64,000 nucleotides of DNA from Bacteroidales bacterium (GCA_017541145.1 JAFXZT010000154.1:30885-94884), one strand, 5' to 3'; positions 1 to 8,967 are shown, counted from the first letter of the stretch. The notes: generated from the sequence alone by a model not told the origin. Translations and numbers: made by a program.

Positions 1-1200
1 AAAATTTTAGTTATCAACTGCGGTTCTTCATCTTTGAAATATCAACTTATTGATATGGCAAACGATGTTGTTTTGGCAAAAGGTGGAGTTGAAAAAATCG
101 GTCTTGCTGACTCATTTTTGAAACATCAGAAAGGCGAAGGCGAAAAGACCAAAATCAGTAAGCCGATGTCAGATCACAAAGAGGCTATTGAATTGGTACT
201 TAACACTTTAACTGATTCTAACCTCGGCGTAATTTCTTCTTTGAAAGATATTGATGCAGCAGGTCACCGTGTACTTCATGGCGGCGAATTCTTCAAAGAA
301 TCAGTTTTGATTAACGACGAAGTTATTGCAAAAATCGAAGAAATCGCTCCGTTAGGACCTCTTCACCAAATGGCTAATTTAAAAGGTATCAGAGCTATTA
401 AAGCTTTGTTGCCGACATTGCCACAAGTTGCAGTTTTTGATACAGCATTTCATCAGACAATTCCGGATTATGCTTACATGTATGCTATTCCTTACGAATT
501 GTACGAAAAATATCACATCCGTCGTTACGGTTTCCACGGTTCAAGCCACAGATACGTTTCAAAACGTGCATGCGAAATCCTTGGTCTCGATTACAACAAT
601 TCTAAACTTATTACTTGTCACATCGGCAACGGTGCATCTTTGGCTGCAATCGTAAACGGTAAAGTAATTGATACATCAATGGGTTTAACACCTTGCGAAG
701 GCGTTGTAATGGGTACACGTTGCGGTAATCTTGACCCGGCTGTTTTCCCTTACTTGTTTGAAAACGGTGCTTTGAAACCTGAAGATATGAATAATTTCAT
801 TAACAAAAAATCAGGAGTACTTGGTATTTCCGGTGTATCTTCAGATATGCGTGACGTTGAAGAAGCTGCTTTCGTTCGCAAAGAATACCGTGCTGCTCTT
901 GCTTGCAAGATGTAGGACTACAGCATCAAAAAATATGTTGGTGCTTACATGGCTGCAATGAACGGTTGCGATGCTTTGATTTTTACAGGTGGTATCGGTG
1001 AAAAGGGTGACACAACACGCCGCGGAGTTGCTATGAATCTTGAAAACCTTGGTATCGAATTCGACGATACAATCAATACCGGTTTGAGAGACAAAGAAAT
1101 GGTAATTTCTAAACCTACTTCAAAAGTAAAAGTTATCGTAGTTCCTACAAACGAAGAACTCGTAATTGCTCAAGATACTTTGGCTTTAACTTCAAAATAA
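1..1200 (+). pseudogene. ackA: acetate kinase, interrupted by an in-frame TAG
   Basis: Acetate kinase makes acetyl phosphate from acetate and ATP, or ATP in the reverse direction. The reading frame is open from base 1, where the family N-terminal motif [11 protein letters not shown] lies. The start codon is therefore just outside the left edge. Further motifs seen are [22 protein letters not shown] and, near the end, FTGGIGE. A TAG at 913-915 stops the frame after ALACKM. The same frame then resumes with DYSIKKYVGAY and runs to the TAA at 1198-1200, so nothing is inserted or deleted. Relatives usually have Tyr or Phe at the stop position, so one base change (TAC or TAT to TAG) explains it. 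The whole frame is about 400 codons, the normal family length. It could be a true nonsense mutation or a sequencing error. Confidence 0.88.
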
Positions 1201-1231
1201 TAACAAATTCTGAGTAAAATTTACTATATTT

Positions 1232-1275
1232 AAAAATCCCCGGATGAAAAAAATACTTCATTCGGGGATTTTTTT
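1232..1275 (+). terminator. Rho-independent terminator after ackA
   Basis: A 15-base-pair stem pairs AAATCCCCGGATGAA with TTCATTCGGGGATTT around a short A-rich loop and is followed by a T run. It lies 30 bases after the ackA stop. Confidence 0.9.
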
Positions 1276-1311
1276 GTTAAAAAATTATGTAATTTTTACA
1301 TCTAATTTTCT

Positions 1312-1319
1312 TATATTTG
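1312..1319 (+). promoter_or_regulatory. -7 promoter box TATATTTG for the M14 peptidase gene
   Basis: An exact match to TAnnTTTG, 28 bases before the TTG start at 1348 and just after the ackA terminator. Confidence 0.7.
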
Positions 1320-1347
1320 TAAGGTTAAACTCTAAACGTAAAAAAAC

Positions 1348-2499
1348 TTGAAACCATTTTTTTTAATCATACTATTAATATTTGCTCTAAAATCCGCTGC
1401 ACAATTTTCCATTATTACAAATGGAGAAAGTCAGAGTGTTGGTGCGGTAGAATACGATTCTGTTACAAATACTGTAATTTTTGAGGCGTCAAAAGATTCT
1501 TTGAATACCACTAAAGTTTGGTTCAATTTTGGAATTACCGGATTCAGACGCGATACCGTGCTGAGTATCAGAGCTTTTTTTGATAACAAGTTTCATGCTC
1601 CGACATATCCTGTTTATCATTGTGGCAACGGAAATTGGTCGCGAGTAAAAAATGTGGAGCCGGGTAGAAATTTCAAAGTTATTATTTCTGCGATTTCTGA
1701 TACAGTTTTCATTGCTTCCGGTTATCCGTATTCTCTCAAAAATTTTAACGATTTTATTACAAAACATCACCAATCCGATTATTTTCCGCAAATAGATACT
1801 ATTACGGTTTCAAAACTTGGTTATCCTATTACGATGCTGACTTTCAGTCCGAAACGTACAAATAAACGTACAAAATTGATTTGGATTATATGTCGGCAAC
1901 ATGCTTTTGAATCTACTGCAAGTTGGGTTTTGGAAGGGATGTTAGGAAGTTTGCTCGATGACAAATCTATAAAAAAAGTTCACAAAAAATATATTTTCAA
2001 AGTAGTTCCATTTGTTGACATCGATAATGTTCAGTTGGGGCAAACCGGCAGGATGTCAAAACCGAAAGACTACAATCGTGATTGGAATTCGCCGATTCAT
2101 CATGAAATAAAAGCCGTAGAAGATGAAATCTTCAAAAGCGCAAAACTTTATAATTATTACATGTTTTGGGATGTTCACGGAACATTTCCCGGCGGCGAAC
2201 TTCGCAACAATTTTTCATATTTTGACATCTATAATTACGGTGAAAAATCTCGCAGATTGAAAAATTATTGGTCAGAATTTTATAAATTTTGTTACTATCA
2301 TCCGATTCCGGTTCCCGATTCCAAAAAAAGTTACGAGGGTTTGACTGCCGATTGGTGGAACGAAATACATTTCCCTGATTTGGAATTTGTTACAACTCTT
2401 GAAATCGATTGGACTATCAATCCGCGAAACGGTTTTTATACGCCGGAAGATTTTTATGAAATCGGGCAAAATATGATTCGTGCGTTGAAAAAATACTAA
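1348..2499 (+). CDS. secreted M14-family zinc carboxypeptidase-like protein
   Basis: The start is a TTG at 1348. It is followed directly by a signal peptide (MKPFFLIILLIFALKSAAQ), and no better ATG exists. An N-terminal beta-rich domain (about residues 20-150, with WFNFGI as in cytosolic carboxypeptidase-like enzymes) precedes the catalytic domain. Candidate zinc ligands are His and Glu of RQHAFES (about residue 188) and His of FWDVHGTFPGG (about 273). The candidate catalytic Glu is in TTLEIDW near the end. The family removes C-terminal residues from peptides, here probably in the periplasm or outside the cell. The substrate cannot be told. The stop codon overlaps that of the convergent downstream gene by four bases. 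Confidence 0.8.
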   Translation: MKPFFLIILLIFALKSAAQFSIITNGESQSVGAVEYDSVTNTVIFEASKDSLNTTKVWFNFGITGFRRDTVLSIRAFFDNKFHAPTYPVYHCGNGNWSRVKNVEPGRNFKVIISAISDTVFIASGYPYSLKNFNDFITKHHQSDYFPQIDTITVSKLGYPITMLTFSPKRTNKRTKLIWIICRQHAFESTASWVLEGMLGSLLDDKSIKKVHKKYIFKVVPFVDIDNVQLGQTGRMSKPKDYNRDWNSPIHHEIKAVEDEIFKSAKLYNYYMFWDVHGTFPGGELRNNFSYFDIYNYGEKSRRLKNYWSEFYKFCYYHPIPVPDSKKSYEGLTADWWNEIHFPDLEFVTTLEIDWTINPRNGFYTPEDFYEIGQNMIRALKKY

Positions 2500-3209
2500 T
2501 TTTTTTCTTTCACGTAAATATTTGTTGTCGCTTCAAACATGTTGTTGCTTGTGGAATCGCTGTTGTTGAGCGCAATAAGATATTTTCTACCTTTTATCAA
2601 AAATTTTTTAACAGGCGGAATTACAACGGGTTCCAAGATATCAGAAGCCAGATAAATATTAATATCGCAGTCTTTTTTGTCCGGATAAAATGTATTTATC
2701 TGAACTTCCATATCTGAATCCAAGTTGTATTTTGCTGAGTAATCTTGAATTTCTATCTTATTGACTTCCGGTACATTAGCAGTGTAATTTCCAAGTTCGT
2801 CCGTTTCATCGAAGCTAAAAGCATTGTTTATTTTTATTCTCCAGGGCACATGCATTGTGTCGGGTTTGTTTATCAAAAATCCCGGAATCAACGCGATATT
2901 TATTTTTGTTTTTTGCGGATTGGATTTCGGTACGTACTCAATTTTTGTAGTATCGTGAAAGATATATTTATTTGGCGTTAGTTTTATTGTATCTTTCAAG
3001 ATGTAATATGTACCGTACAACGTAATTTCTCCAATCATTGAGTTGGAATACCAATAAGTAAACCTTCCGTCAGAATGAAAATTGTACATAAAACAGTCAA
3101 CAGCATAATCACCGCAGTCCTGAGTTTTGTAAAACCCTGATACTTCGGCAGTTTTGCATGATACTGCAAATGTAATTACAGTTAAAAATCCAATTAATAT
3201 TTTTTTCAT
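2496..3209 (-). CDS. lipoprotein of unknown function
   Basis: About 237 residues. The chosen start at 3209 gives a clean lipoprotein signal, MKKILIGFLTVITFAVSC, with Cys18 as the lipidation site; an upstream in-frame ATG at 3272 would bury the signal. After the signal comes a short domain beginning VSGFYKTQDCGDYAVDCF, which resembles small beta-sheet domains in which a value or 'display' pattern is repeated (GRFTYWYSN). The rest reads as a beta-sandwich. It lies 19 bases downstream of the DUF2807 lipoprotein gene on the same strand, so the two are probably co-transcribed. I do not recognise a named family. Envelope location is well supported, function is not. Confidence 0.7.
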   Translation of the reverse strand: MKKILIGFLTVITFAVSCKTAEVSGFYKTQDCGDYAVDCFMYNFHSDGRFTYWYSNSMIGEITLYGTYYILKDTIKLTPNKYIFHDTTKIEYVPKSNPQKTKINIALIPGFLINKPDTMHVPWRIKINNAFSFDETDELGNYTANVPEVNKIEIQDYSAKYNLDSDMEVQINTFYPDKKDCDINIYLASDILEPVVIPPVKKFLIKGRKYLIALNNSDSTSNNMFEATTNIYVKEKN

Positions 3210-3228
3210 TGTTTTTGTATCGGTTTGA

Positions 3229-3936
3229 TTATCGTTGAATAATTTTTCCCGAACCGTTGATTCTTTTTTCAAATTTTTGAGGTTTGCCGTCGTAAATCAC
3301 ACTTCCGCTTCCGTTGATTTTTACGTTCAGATAATTGTCGGATTTCACATAAATACTACCGGAACCGTCGATTTTTACGCCGATTGAGTCAGCGGTAAAT
3401 TTTTCAGCAAGAATAGTTCCTGAGCCTTTGGTTTTCAGTACCAAAGTTTCAGCTTTGCCGCCGAGAGTAGAACTTCCGCTGCCGTTGTTGTTAATCACGA
3501 TTCTTCCGTCAGAAATCAGATTATCGCAATCTATTCCAACCGCTCCGTTCAGTACAAATTCCAGATTATGAGTGTTATAACCGTTTGGAATTTCCACTTT
3601 TGTATTGCCGTTGATTTCTGCATGAGTTATTTTCGGAGCAGTAATTTCCACAGAAATATCAGTATCTTTCATCTTTTTGTTCGGACCAACAATTAGTCGC
3701 TCATCGATAATTTTGACTTCAATATTTTTTATAATATTGTCGTCTGCTGTAATTTTTATTGTATTTTTTTCGCCTTGTTTCAAGGTTACTTTTTTTGCGC
3801 CCAAAATTGTAATCATCGAGAAATCAGATATTTCTTTTATAACAGTAAGCGAATTTCCTGAACCCTCCGGCGTTTTGCAAGTCATCAACAACACACCCAA
3901 AAGAGTAAGTGCTGCTTTTATAATTCTGTTTTTCAT
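3229..3936 (-). CDS. DUF2807 (GIN domain) lipoprotein
   Basis: 235 residues. The start at 3936 gives MKNRIIKAALTLLGVLLMTC, with Cys20 in a lipobox (LMTC). A longer ORF upstream is ignored because it would bury the signal. The mature protein is the right-handed repeat fold of DUF2807: an early stretch DFSMITILGAKKVTLKQG and several copies of a Gly-Ser turn (NNNGSGSSTLGG, KGSGTI, DGSGSIYV, NGSGSVIY, NGSGKI). Such proteins are common at the Bacteroidetes surface and are often called 'putative autotransporter adhesins', though no function is proven. It is the first gene of a two-gene minus-strand operon and has its own -7 box at 3968-3975. Confidence 0.85.
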   Translation of the reverse strand: MKNRIIKAALTLLGVLLMTCKTPEGSGNSLTVIKEISDFSMITILGAKKVTLKQGEKNTIKITADDNIIKNIEVKIIDERLIVGPNKKMKDTDISVEITAPKITHAEINGNTKVEIPNGYNTHNLEFVLNGAVGIDCDNLISDGRIVINNNGSGSSTLGGKAETLVLKTKGSGTILAEKFTADSIGVKIDGSGSIYVKSDNYLNVKINGSGSVIYDGKPQKFEKRINGSGKIIQR

Positions 3937-3967
3937 GTTAGATAGTGTTTTATTTTTAAAAAGTGTA

Positions 3968-3975
3968 CAAAAATA
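3968..3975 (-). promoter_or_regulatory. -7 promoter box for the DUF2807 operon
   Basis: CAAAAATA on the plus strand reads TATTTTTG on the minus strand, 31 bases before the ATG at 3936. Confidence 0.65.
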
Positions 3976-4044
3976 TAAAAAACGGAATAAACTCCGCAGT
4001 TGTCTTAGATAAAAAACGATAAGATTTTTTAAATTTGTATAAAA

Positions 4045-4081
4045 AAAACGTGAATCCGAAAAAAATCGGAGTTCACGTTTT
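4045..4081 (-). terminator. hairpin terminator between tRNA-Glu and the DUF2807 operon
   Basis: ACGTGAA pairs with TTCACGT and the inner CCGA with TCGG, with one bulged G. A run of A at 4041-4048 becomes a T run on the minus strand. It is the second hairpin after the tRNA gene and shields the operon beyond it. Confidence 0.7.
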
Positions 4082-4182
4082 GATATGAAGGTTTTAATTT
4101 TCGGACTAATTAATATTTGCAAATATCATATTTTCTATGCTTATGATATTGTTTTTAATTTTTTTCTGCAAAAATTTTTAGC

Positions 4183-4220
4183 AAAAAAAAAGGTTGACTC
4201 CTCATTTGGAAATCAACCTT
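4183..4220 (-). terminator. terminator of tRNA-Glu
   Basis: AAGGTTGA (4190-4197) pairs with TCAACCTT (4213-4220). The A run at 4183-4190 gives a T run in the minus-strand transcript. It begins three bases beyond the tRNA 3' end. Confidence 0.85.
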
Positions 4221-4222
4221 TG

Positions 4223-4294
4223 TAGTCCCTACGGGAATCGAACCCGTGTTACAAGAATGAAAATCTTGCGTCCTAGCCTCTAGACGAAAGGACC
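4223..4294 (-). tRNA. tRNA-Glu (anticodon TTC)
   Basis: The minus strand folds into a full cloverleaf. The acceptor stem GGTCCTT pairs with AGGGACT (two G-T wobbles). The anticodon stem CAAGA/TCTTG encloses the loop TTTTCAT with anticodon TTC. The T arm is ACGGG-TTCGATT-CCCGT and the discriminator base is A. The 3' CCA is not encoded, since the next bases are CAA. A -7 box lies 36 bases upstream and a terminator follows at once, so it is transcribed alone. Confidence 0.95.
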
Positions 4295-4330
4295 ATCGTT
4301 AAAGTCATCATTTCTATCTTTTTGACGATG

Positions 4331-4338
4331 CAAAGATA
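4331..4338 (-). promoter_or_regulatory. -7 promoter box for tRNA-Glu
   Basis: CAAAGATA on the plus strand reads TATCTTTG on the minus strand, 36 bases upstream of the mature tRNA 5' end. Confidence 0.65.
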
Positions 4339-4394
4339 GATACTATTTTTATATCCACCAAATTTTTTTTCAACTTTTTTTCAAAAAATTTCAT

Positions 4395-4402
4395 TAACTT
4401 TG
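4395..4402 (+). promoter_or_regulatory. -7 promoter box for rlmD
   Basis: TAACTTTG, 25 bases before the ATG at 4428. It stands back to back with the tRNA promoter. Confidence 0.7.
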
Positions 4403-4427
4403 CAAAGTTTTTAAAATTCAGATTTTT

Positions 4428-5792
4428 ATGAAACCATATTCTAAACTTACCTTGACTATTTCTGAACTCGGTGCCGATGGCGACGGAGTTGCTTTTGTGA
4501 ATGCTAATTTCCCGGTTTATGTTTTCGGTACAATTCCCGGAGACGTTGTAGATGTGGAAGTTACAGAGCCGCACAAATCTTTCGCCCGCGCTAAATTGAA
4601 TAAAATTCGTAAGTTTTCGAATCTTAGGGTAAAGCCGAAATGCAATTTGTTTGATGTTTGCGGAGGTTGTCAAATTCAGCAAATGGACTACAAGGCGCAA
4701 TTGATTTTCAAAAATAATAAGGTGAAAAAGAATTTGGATTCTGTTTTGTTGTCCGGCGATTATCAGATGTTTGATACTTTGGGATGCGGAAATGTTTACC
4801 GTTTTCGCAACAAGGCTTTAATTCCGTTTGCTAAAAATTCTGACGGTAAAATTGTTGCCGGTTTTTTCGCTAAAGGTTCTCACGAAATTGTTGATTGTCA
4901 GGATTGTATGATAGGAGTGGAGGAGAACCGTATTATCCAAAAAATTGTAAAAGAACATCTTATTGATTTTAATATCGAGCCTTACAACGAGGTTTTGCAT
5001 CAGGGCGTTTTTCGGTATTTGCAGATTCGTAAAGCATTTGCAACCAACGAGTTGATGGTTTCTTTGATTGTAAATTCCGATTCTATTGCCGGCGAAACTG
5101 AATTGGTAAATAAACTTGTAACGGCGTTGCCAAATATTAAAGATATTTCGATTTTGCCAAACAAGGAAAATACTAATGTAATAAAGGGTCGCGAATTTCG
5201 TTCTGTTTTCGGGAATGGTTTTATTACTGATTTTATTGGTAAAATTAAATTCAAAATTTCGCCTTTGTCGTTTTATCAAGTTAATCCTTTGCAGACCAAA
5301 GTGCTGTATTCCAAAGCTTTGGAGTTCGCGAATCTGAGTGGCAACGAAACCGTTTTCGATCTTTATTGCGGGGTTGGTACAATTTCTCTGTTTCTCGCGA
5401 AGTCTGCAAAAAAGGTTTTCGGCGTTGAGATTATTCCTCAGGCTATCAATGATGCCAACGAAAATGCTGAAATTAACGGTATAAAAAATACTGAATTTAT
5501 TTGTGGTAAAGCCGAAGAAGTAATTCCTCAACTTATTGAAAAACAACATGTAACAGCCGATGTTGTGGTTGTTGATCCGCCGCGTAAGGGTTGTGACAAA
5601 TCGCTTTTGGAAACTATTGTGATGATGAAACCTAAAACTATGGTTTATGTAAGTTGCGATAGTTCTACTTTGGCGCGAGATGTTAAAATATTGACTGACA
5701 ATGGTTTTGAGTTAACTAAAGTTCAGCCGGTTGATATGTTTCCGCATTCTGTTCATATTGAGACAGTTGCGCAATTGAAATTAAAGATGTAA
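4428..5792 (+). CDS. rlmD: 23S rRNA (uracil-5-)-methyltransferase, RlmD family
   Basis: 454 residues. It has the full RumA/RlmD layout: a TRAM RNA-binding domain (about 1-58), the iron-sulfur cysteines C72, C78 and C81 (KCNLFDVCGGC) with another pair DCQDC at 157-160, and a SAM-dependent methyltransferase domain. Within that domain are the SAM loop FDLYCGVGTISLF (about 305-318), the DPPRKG motif (about 383) and the catalytic Cys in SCDSS (about 410). The ending FPHSVHIETV is typical. It methylates U to 5-methyluridine in 23S rRNA using S-adenosylmethionine; which uridine cannot be read from sequence. It is transcribed alone and convergent with folC. Confidence 0.92.
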   Translation: MKPYSKLTLTISELGADGDGVAFVNANFPVYVFGTIPGDVVDVEVTEPHKSFARAKLNKIRKFSNLRVKPKCNLFDVCGGCQIQQMDYKAQLIFKNNKVKKNLDSVLLSGDYQMFDTLGCGNVYRFRNKALIPFAKNSDGKIVAGFFAKGSHEIVDCQDCMIGVEENRIIQKIVKEHLIDFNIEPYNEVLHQGVFRYLQIRKAFATNELMVSLIVNSDSIAGETELVNKLVTALPNIKDISILPNKENTNVIKGREFRSVFGNGFITDFIGKIKFKISPLSFYQVNPLQTKVLYSKALEFANLSGNETVFDLYCGVGTISLFLAKSAKKVFGVEIIPQAINDANENAEINGIKNTEFICGKAEEVIPQLIEKQHVTADVVVVDPPRKGCDKSLLETIVMMKPKTMVYVSCDSSTLARDVKILTDNGFELTKVQPVDMFPHSVHIETVAQLKLKM

Positions 5793-5805
5793 TAACGGAG
5801 TTTTT

Positions 5806-7098
5806 TTACAAAGCCTCCGCTACTACATAATTGCTGCCGCCGAGAAATATAAAATCTTCTTTTTCAGCATCCTTTTTGGCAGTGTTAAATGCTTCTTTTA
5901 CAGTGTTGTAGACGTCGCCTTGAAGTCCAAATTCTGCGGCCATGTTCATAAGGTTTGCAGCCGGCAAAGCTCGTTTTGAATCCGCATTGCAGAAATAGTA
6001 TTTCGCATTTTTCGGTAACATCTTCAAAATTGTGGTTACGTCTTTATCTTTTACAAATCCTATTACAATTCGTAATGTTTTGTAGGTTTGATTTTTAATT
6101 TGATTTACAGTATACTCGAAACCGGCAGGATTGTGTCCTGTGTCGCAAACAGTTAACGGATTGTTGCTTATAATTTGCCATCTTCCGTAGAAACCGGTAT
6201 TTTTGTTAACATTTTCAAATCCGTCGTAAATATTTTGTGTAGAAATTTCCAGTTGTTTTTGCAGTTGTTCTATAGTTGCAAGAGTTGTTACTATATTTTT
6301 TTGTTGATAATTACCGATTTGACCGCTTTTGATTCCGGATAGGTAAGGAGTTCCGCATTTAAAGACGTTGAAAATTTGTTTTCCGTCTTCGGTTGTTCCT
6401 CCCATTGTGGCTTGCATCTTGTTGGATGCCAATATTATAGGCGATTCCATTTCTGATGCTTTGTCCAAAAAAACAGAATTTGTATGAGTGTCGCTTTCTC
6501 CGATTACAACCGGAACTCCACGTTTTATTATTCCGGCTTTTTCGCGTGCGATGTCTTTCAATGTGTTTCCCAAAAACTGACAGTGGTCGAGTGCGATGTT
6601 GGTTATCGTGCTGATTATCGGCGTAATAATATTTGTAGAATCCAATCGTCCGCCCATTCCTACTTCAATTACTGCTACATCTACTTTTTGCTCTTTGAAA
6701 TATTGAAATGCCATTGTTGATGTCAGTTCAAAAAAACTCGGATGCATCGGTAAAAATTTGTCAGCGTATTTGTTAACAAAATCTTTTACATAATCTTCTT
6801 CGATTTTTTTACCGTTTACTCTTATTCGCTCTTTAAAATCAAGGATATGTGGCGAAGTAAATAATCCGGTTTTGTAGCCGGCTTCTTGAAGTATCGATGC
6901 AAGAAAATTTGACACTGAACCTTTGCCGTTGGTACCTGCGATATGTATTGTTTTGTAATTTTTGTGTGGGTAACAGAAAAATCTGTCCAACGAATTGCTT
7001 GTGTCAAGTCCCGGTTTGTACGCATCGCCACCGGTTCGCTCAAATACCGGCAATTGTTCAAACAAGAATTTTTCTGCTTCTTTGTAGGTTAAGTTCAT
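5806..7098 (-). CDS. folC: bifunctional folylpolyglutamate/dihydrofolate synthase
   Basis: 430 residues, the usual length. The ATP-binding loop HIAGTNGKGSVS lies at residues 52-63, followed by the typical GLFTSPHILDFKERIRVNG. Further family signatures are EVGMGGRLDSTN, TNIALDHCQFLG and AREKAGIIK in the central Mur-ligase domain, and CDTGHNP at the start of the C-terminal domain. It adds glutamate to dihydropteroate and to folates in the cytoplasm. It is convergent with rlmD (13 bases apart) and lies downstream of the subtilisin gene on the same strand, but a terminator separates the two. Confidence 0.93.
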   Translation of the reverse strand: MNLTYKEAEKFLFEQLPVFERTGGDAYKPGLDTSNSLDRFFCYPHKNYKTIHIAGTNGKGSVSNFLASILQEAGYKTGLFTSPHILDFKERIRVNGKKIEEDYVKDFVNKYADKFLPMHPSFFELTSTMAFQYFKEQKVDVAVIEVGMGGRLDSTNIITPIISTITNIALDHCQFLGNTLKDIAREKAGIIKRGVPVVIGESDTHTNSVFLDKASEMESPIILASNKMQATMGGTTEDGKQIFNVFKCGTPYLSGIKSGQIGNYQQKNIVTTLATIEQLQKQLEISTQNIYDGFENVNKNTGFYGRWQIISNNPLTVCDTGHNPAGFEYTVNQIKNQTYKTLRIVIGFVKDKDVTTILKMLPKNAKYYFCNADSKRALPAANLMNMAAEFGLQGDVYNTVKEAFNTAKKDAEKEDFIFLGGSNYVVAEAL

Positions 7099-7132
7099 GA
7101 TTGTTTTTGGAATTTTTGTCTAAAAATAAATT

Positions 7133-7169
7133 GAACGAATACAATTACATTTTTTCATTGTATTCGTTC
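7133..7169 (-). terminator. terminator of the subtilisin gene
   Basis: A perfect 13-base-pair inverted repeat (GAACGAATACAAT / ATTGTATTCGTTC) with an 11-base loop, 36 bases past the stop of the gene ending at 7205. Confidence 0.85.
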
Positions 7170-7204
7170 ATTTAGTTTGAAAAATATGTTAAAAAAAATA
7201 TATT

Positions 7205-8611
7205 TTAGTATCCTTCTTTGATTAGAATTTTGTGAGCAATTTCAAAATCAGGAATTCCGTAACCGTAATCATTGTCCGGATGGTCGTATTGAGAACCGGC
7301 AGCTTTTACAGCTTTCATTACAGTCATAATCGGTGCTTTTGGATGTGCCTGAAGCAAACAAATGCAAGCTCCGGCCATAATCGGACCTGCAAATGAAGTT
7401 CCGCTCGCTTGTGTGATGTGGTTTGAAGTGCCTTGTACTGCGGCTGACAGACCTTTGGCACAAACATCCGGTTTTACTCTGTTGTCGTAAGACGGACCGC
7501 GTGAACTGAAATATGCGAGATTTCTGTCCTTGTCAACTGCGCCTACTGACAATACGCTGTCAGCATCGGCTGGCGAAGTGATATAATGCCAAGGATCGTT
7601 GCCCTCGTTGCCGGCACTGATTGTTACAAATATTCCTTTTGAAACTGCGCAATCTGCTGCTATTGAGCTAATTGCAGTGTTGCCGTCCATTTCTGAATAT
7701 TTGTATGATTTGTCCGTATCATCAAATTTGTAATATCCAAGACTGCTGTGAATCAAATCAACTCCCAGACTGTCAGATACTTCTGCGGCAAATGCCCACA
7801 AAAATTCTTCGATGATATTTTCTGACGAACTAATTTCTGTTCTGAACAAATAAACTTGAGTTTCCGGTGCTGTTCCGATAAGTTTTCCCGGCTTGTTGCC
7901 TGTTATACAAGACAATACGTTCATACCGTGATTGTCAGCATTATAAACTTCAGTTCCAAAATTTGCGAAATCTCTTGTTCCGAGGATGTGACCGTCTTTT
8001 ATCATTTGTTGAAAACTTTCCCATTCCGGAACTTTGTAAAATCCGGCGTCAAAGATTGCTGCTACCATGCCTTCGCCTTTGTAACCCAAATTATGAAGCA
8101 CTTGTATATTAAGCATTTGTGCTTGATTGAGTCCGTTTCCGTAATCAAGTTTTATGGTTTTGTCAAGACTTTTTTTACTGATTTTCGGACGTTTGATTTC
8201 TTCGCGGTTCTTTGGTGCGTTTTCTATTTTTTGGCGCCAAACATAATCGTAGTCAACAAAACTAAGATTTTTCAACTTTTCTACATCTGTAGAATCGCAA
8301 ATTACAACGGCACAATTTAGCCATTTACTTGTTCCTTGAATCTTAAAACCCAAGCTTTTCAGTGAATCTACATACTGAGGATTTACAGGTAAATCGCTGT
8401 CGTTCAGTTTAATACCGAATTTTGCACGACGATCCAACGATTTTTGTGTCAAAAACTCGTTCGGACGTTCCAAACTGTAAGGAGAATTGTTTTTGTCAGT
8501 AAATTTTACTGCGTATTTTCCCGGATATACTTTGTATTGTGCAAAAGATTGATTTGAAAATGTGCAAGCAGCTAATGCTGTTGCCAATATAATTTTACCT
8601 AAGTTTTTCAT
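7205..8611 (-). CDS. secreted subtilisin-like serine protease (S8)
   Basis: 468 residues. The signal peptide ends ...NQSFAQ. A prodomain with TQKSLDRRAKFGI, typical of Bacteroidetes subtilases, precedes the catalytic domain. The triad is visible: Asp in AAIFDAGF (about 187), His in NADNHGMNVLS (about 227) and Ser in SGTSFAGPIMAG (about 403). The oxyanion region SAGNEGN lies between His and Ser. The protein ends soon after the catalytic domain with no T9SS sorting domain, so it is probably periplasmic or exported by another route. Its ATG overlaps the stop of the upstream small membrane protein gene (ATGA, 8608-8611), so translation is coupled. Confidence 0.88.
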   Translation of the reverse strand: MKNLGKIILATALAACTFSNQSFAQYKVYPGKYAVKFTDKNNSPYSLERPNEFLTQKSLDRRAKFGIKLNDSDLPVNPQYVDSLKSLGFKIQGTSKWLNCAVVICDSTDVEKLKNLSFVDYDYVWRQKIENAPKNREEIKRPKISKKSLDKTIKLDYGNGLNQAQMLNIQVLHNLGYKGEGMVAAIFDAGFYKVPEWESFQQMIKDGHILGTRDFANFGTEVYNADNHGMNVLSCITGNKPGKLIGTAPETQVYLFRTEISSSENIIEEFLWAFAAEVSDSLGVDLIHSSLGYYKFDDTDKSYKYSEMDGNTAISSIAADCAVSKGIFVTISAGNEGNDPWHYITSPADADSVLSVGAVDKDRNLAYFSSRGPSYDNRVKPDVCAKGLSAAVQGTSNHITQASGTSFAGPIMAGACICLLQAHPKAPIMTVMKAVKAAGSQYDHPDNDYGYGIPDFEIAHKILIKEGY

Positions 8612-8877
8612 TTTCTTAAAAAGTTAAGTACTGCTAAAATTACAATTGCTCCTATTAGGGCTTGTAGGAAAAGTCCGTACCACGCATCTGTAAAAGTGAT
8701 GCCGATTTTTGGACAGAGCCATCCTGCCAACAATGCTCCTAATACGCCAACTACCATGTTGGCTATCAGACCAAAACCTTTTTCATTTTTGGTCATGAGA
8801 CGTGCTGCTACATAGCCCGCCAACAAACCCAGTATTACGAATAATACCGGATGCTCCATTTCTTCTAAAGGTACCAT
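8608..8877 (-). CDS. GlsB/YeaQ/YmgE family small membrane protein
   Basis: 89 residues if read from the ATG at 8877; an in-frame ATG at 8859 (MEHPVLF) is an alternative. Three hydrophobic helices with the family's glycine-rich pattern (GLLAGYVAARLM, GVLGALLAGWL, ALIGAIVILAVL) identify it as a 'transglycosylase-associated' family protein. These small inner-membrane proteins are often stress-linked; their molecular role is unknown. The -7 box at 8904-8911 fits either start. It is the first gene of an operon with the subtilisin, which it overlaps by four bases. Confidence 0.85.
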   Translation of the reverse strand: MVPLEEMEHPVLFVILGLLAGYVAARLMTKNEKGFGLIANMVVGVLGALLAGWLCPKIGITFTDAWYGLFLQALIGAIVILAVLNFLRK

Positions 8878-8903
8878 ATTTTTTCTATTTTGTTTTTCTA
8901 ATG

Positions 8904-8911
8904 CAAATGTA
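8904..8911 (-). promoter_or_regulatory. -7 promoter box for the GlsB-subtilisin operon
   Basis: CAAATGTA on the plus strand reads TACATTTG on the minus strand, 26 bases before the ATG at 8877. Confidence 0.65.
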
Positions 8912-8967
8912 TATATATTCTGCAAATAAAAAAAACATAATTTATACCGAAACTTCAGAATTATGAT

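Noticed and set aside
913..915. Reassigned TAG or pyrrolysine
   Set aside because: TAG ends other genes normally in this window and no pyrrolysine genes are visible; a single nonsense change or base-call error is simpler.
3937..4122. 62-residue N-terminal extension of the DUF2807 gene
   Set aside because: It would precede a good lipoprotein signal and covers a promoter box and a terminator hairpin.
5796..5819. Small inverted repeat (CGGAG/CTCCG) between rlmD and folC
   Set aside because: The stem is only five bases with a long loop and reaches into the folC coding end; too weak to call a terminator.
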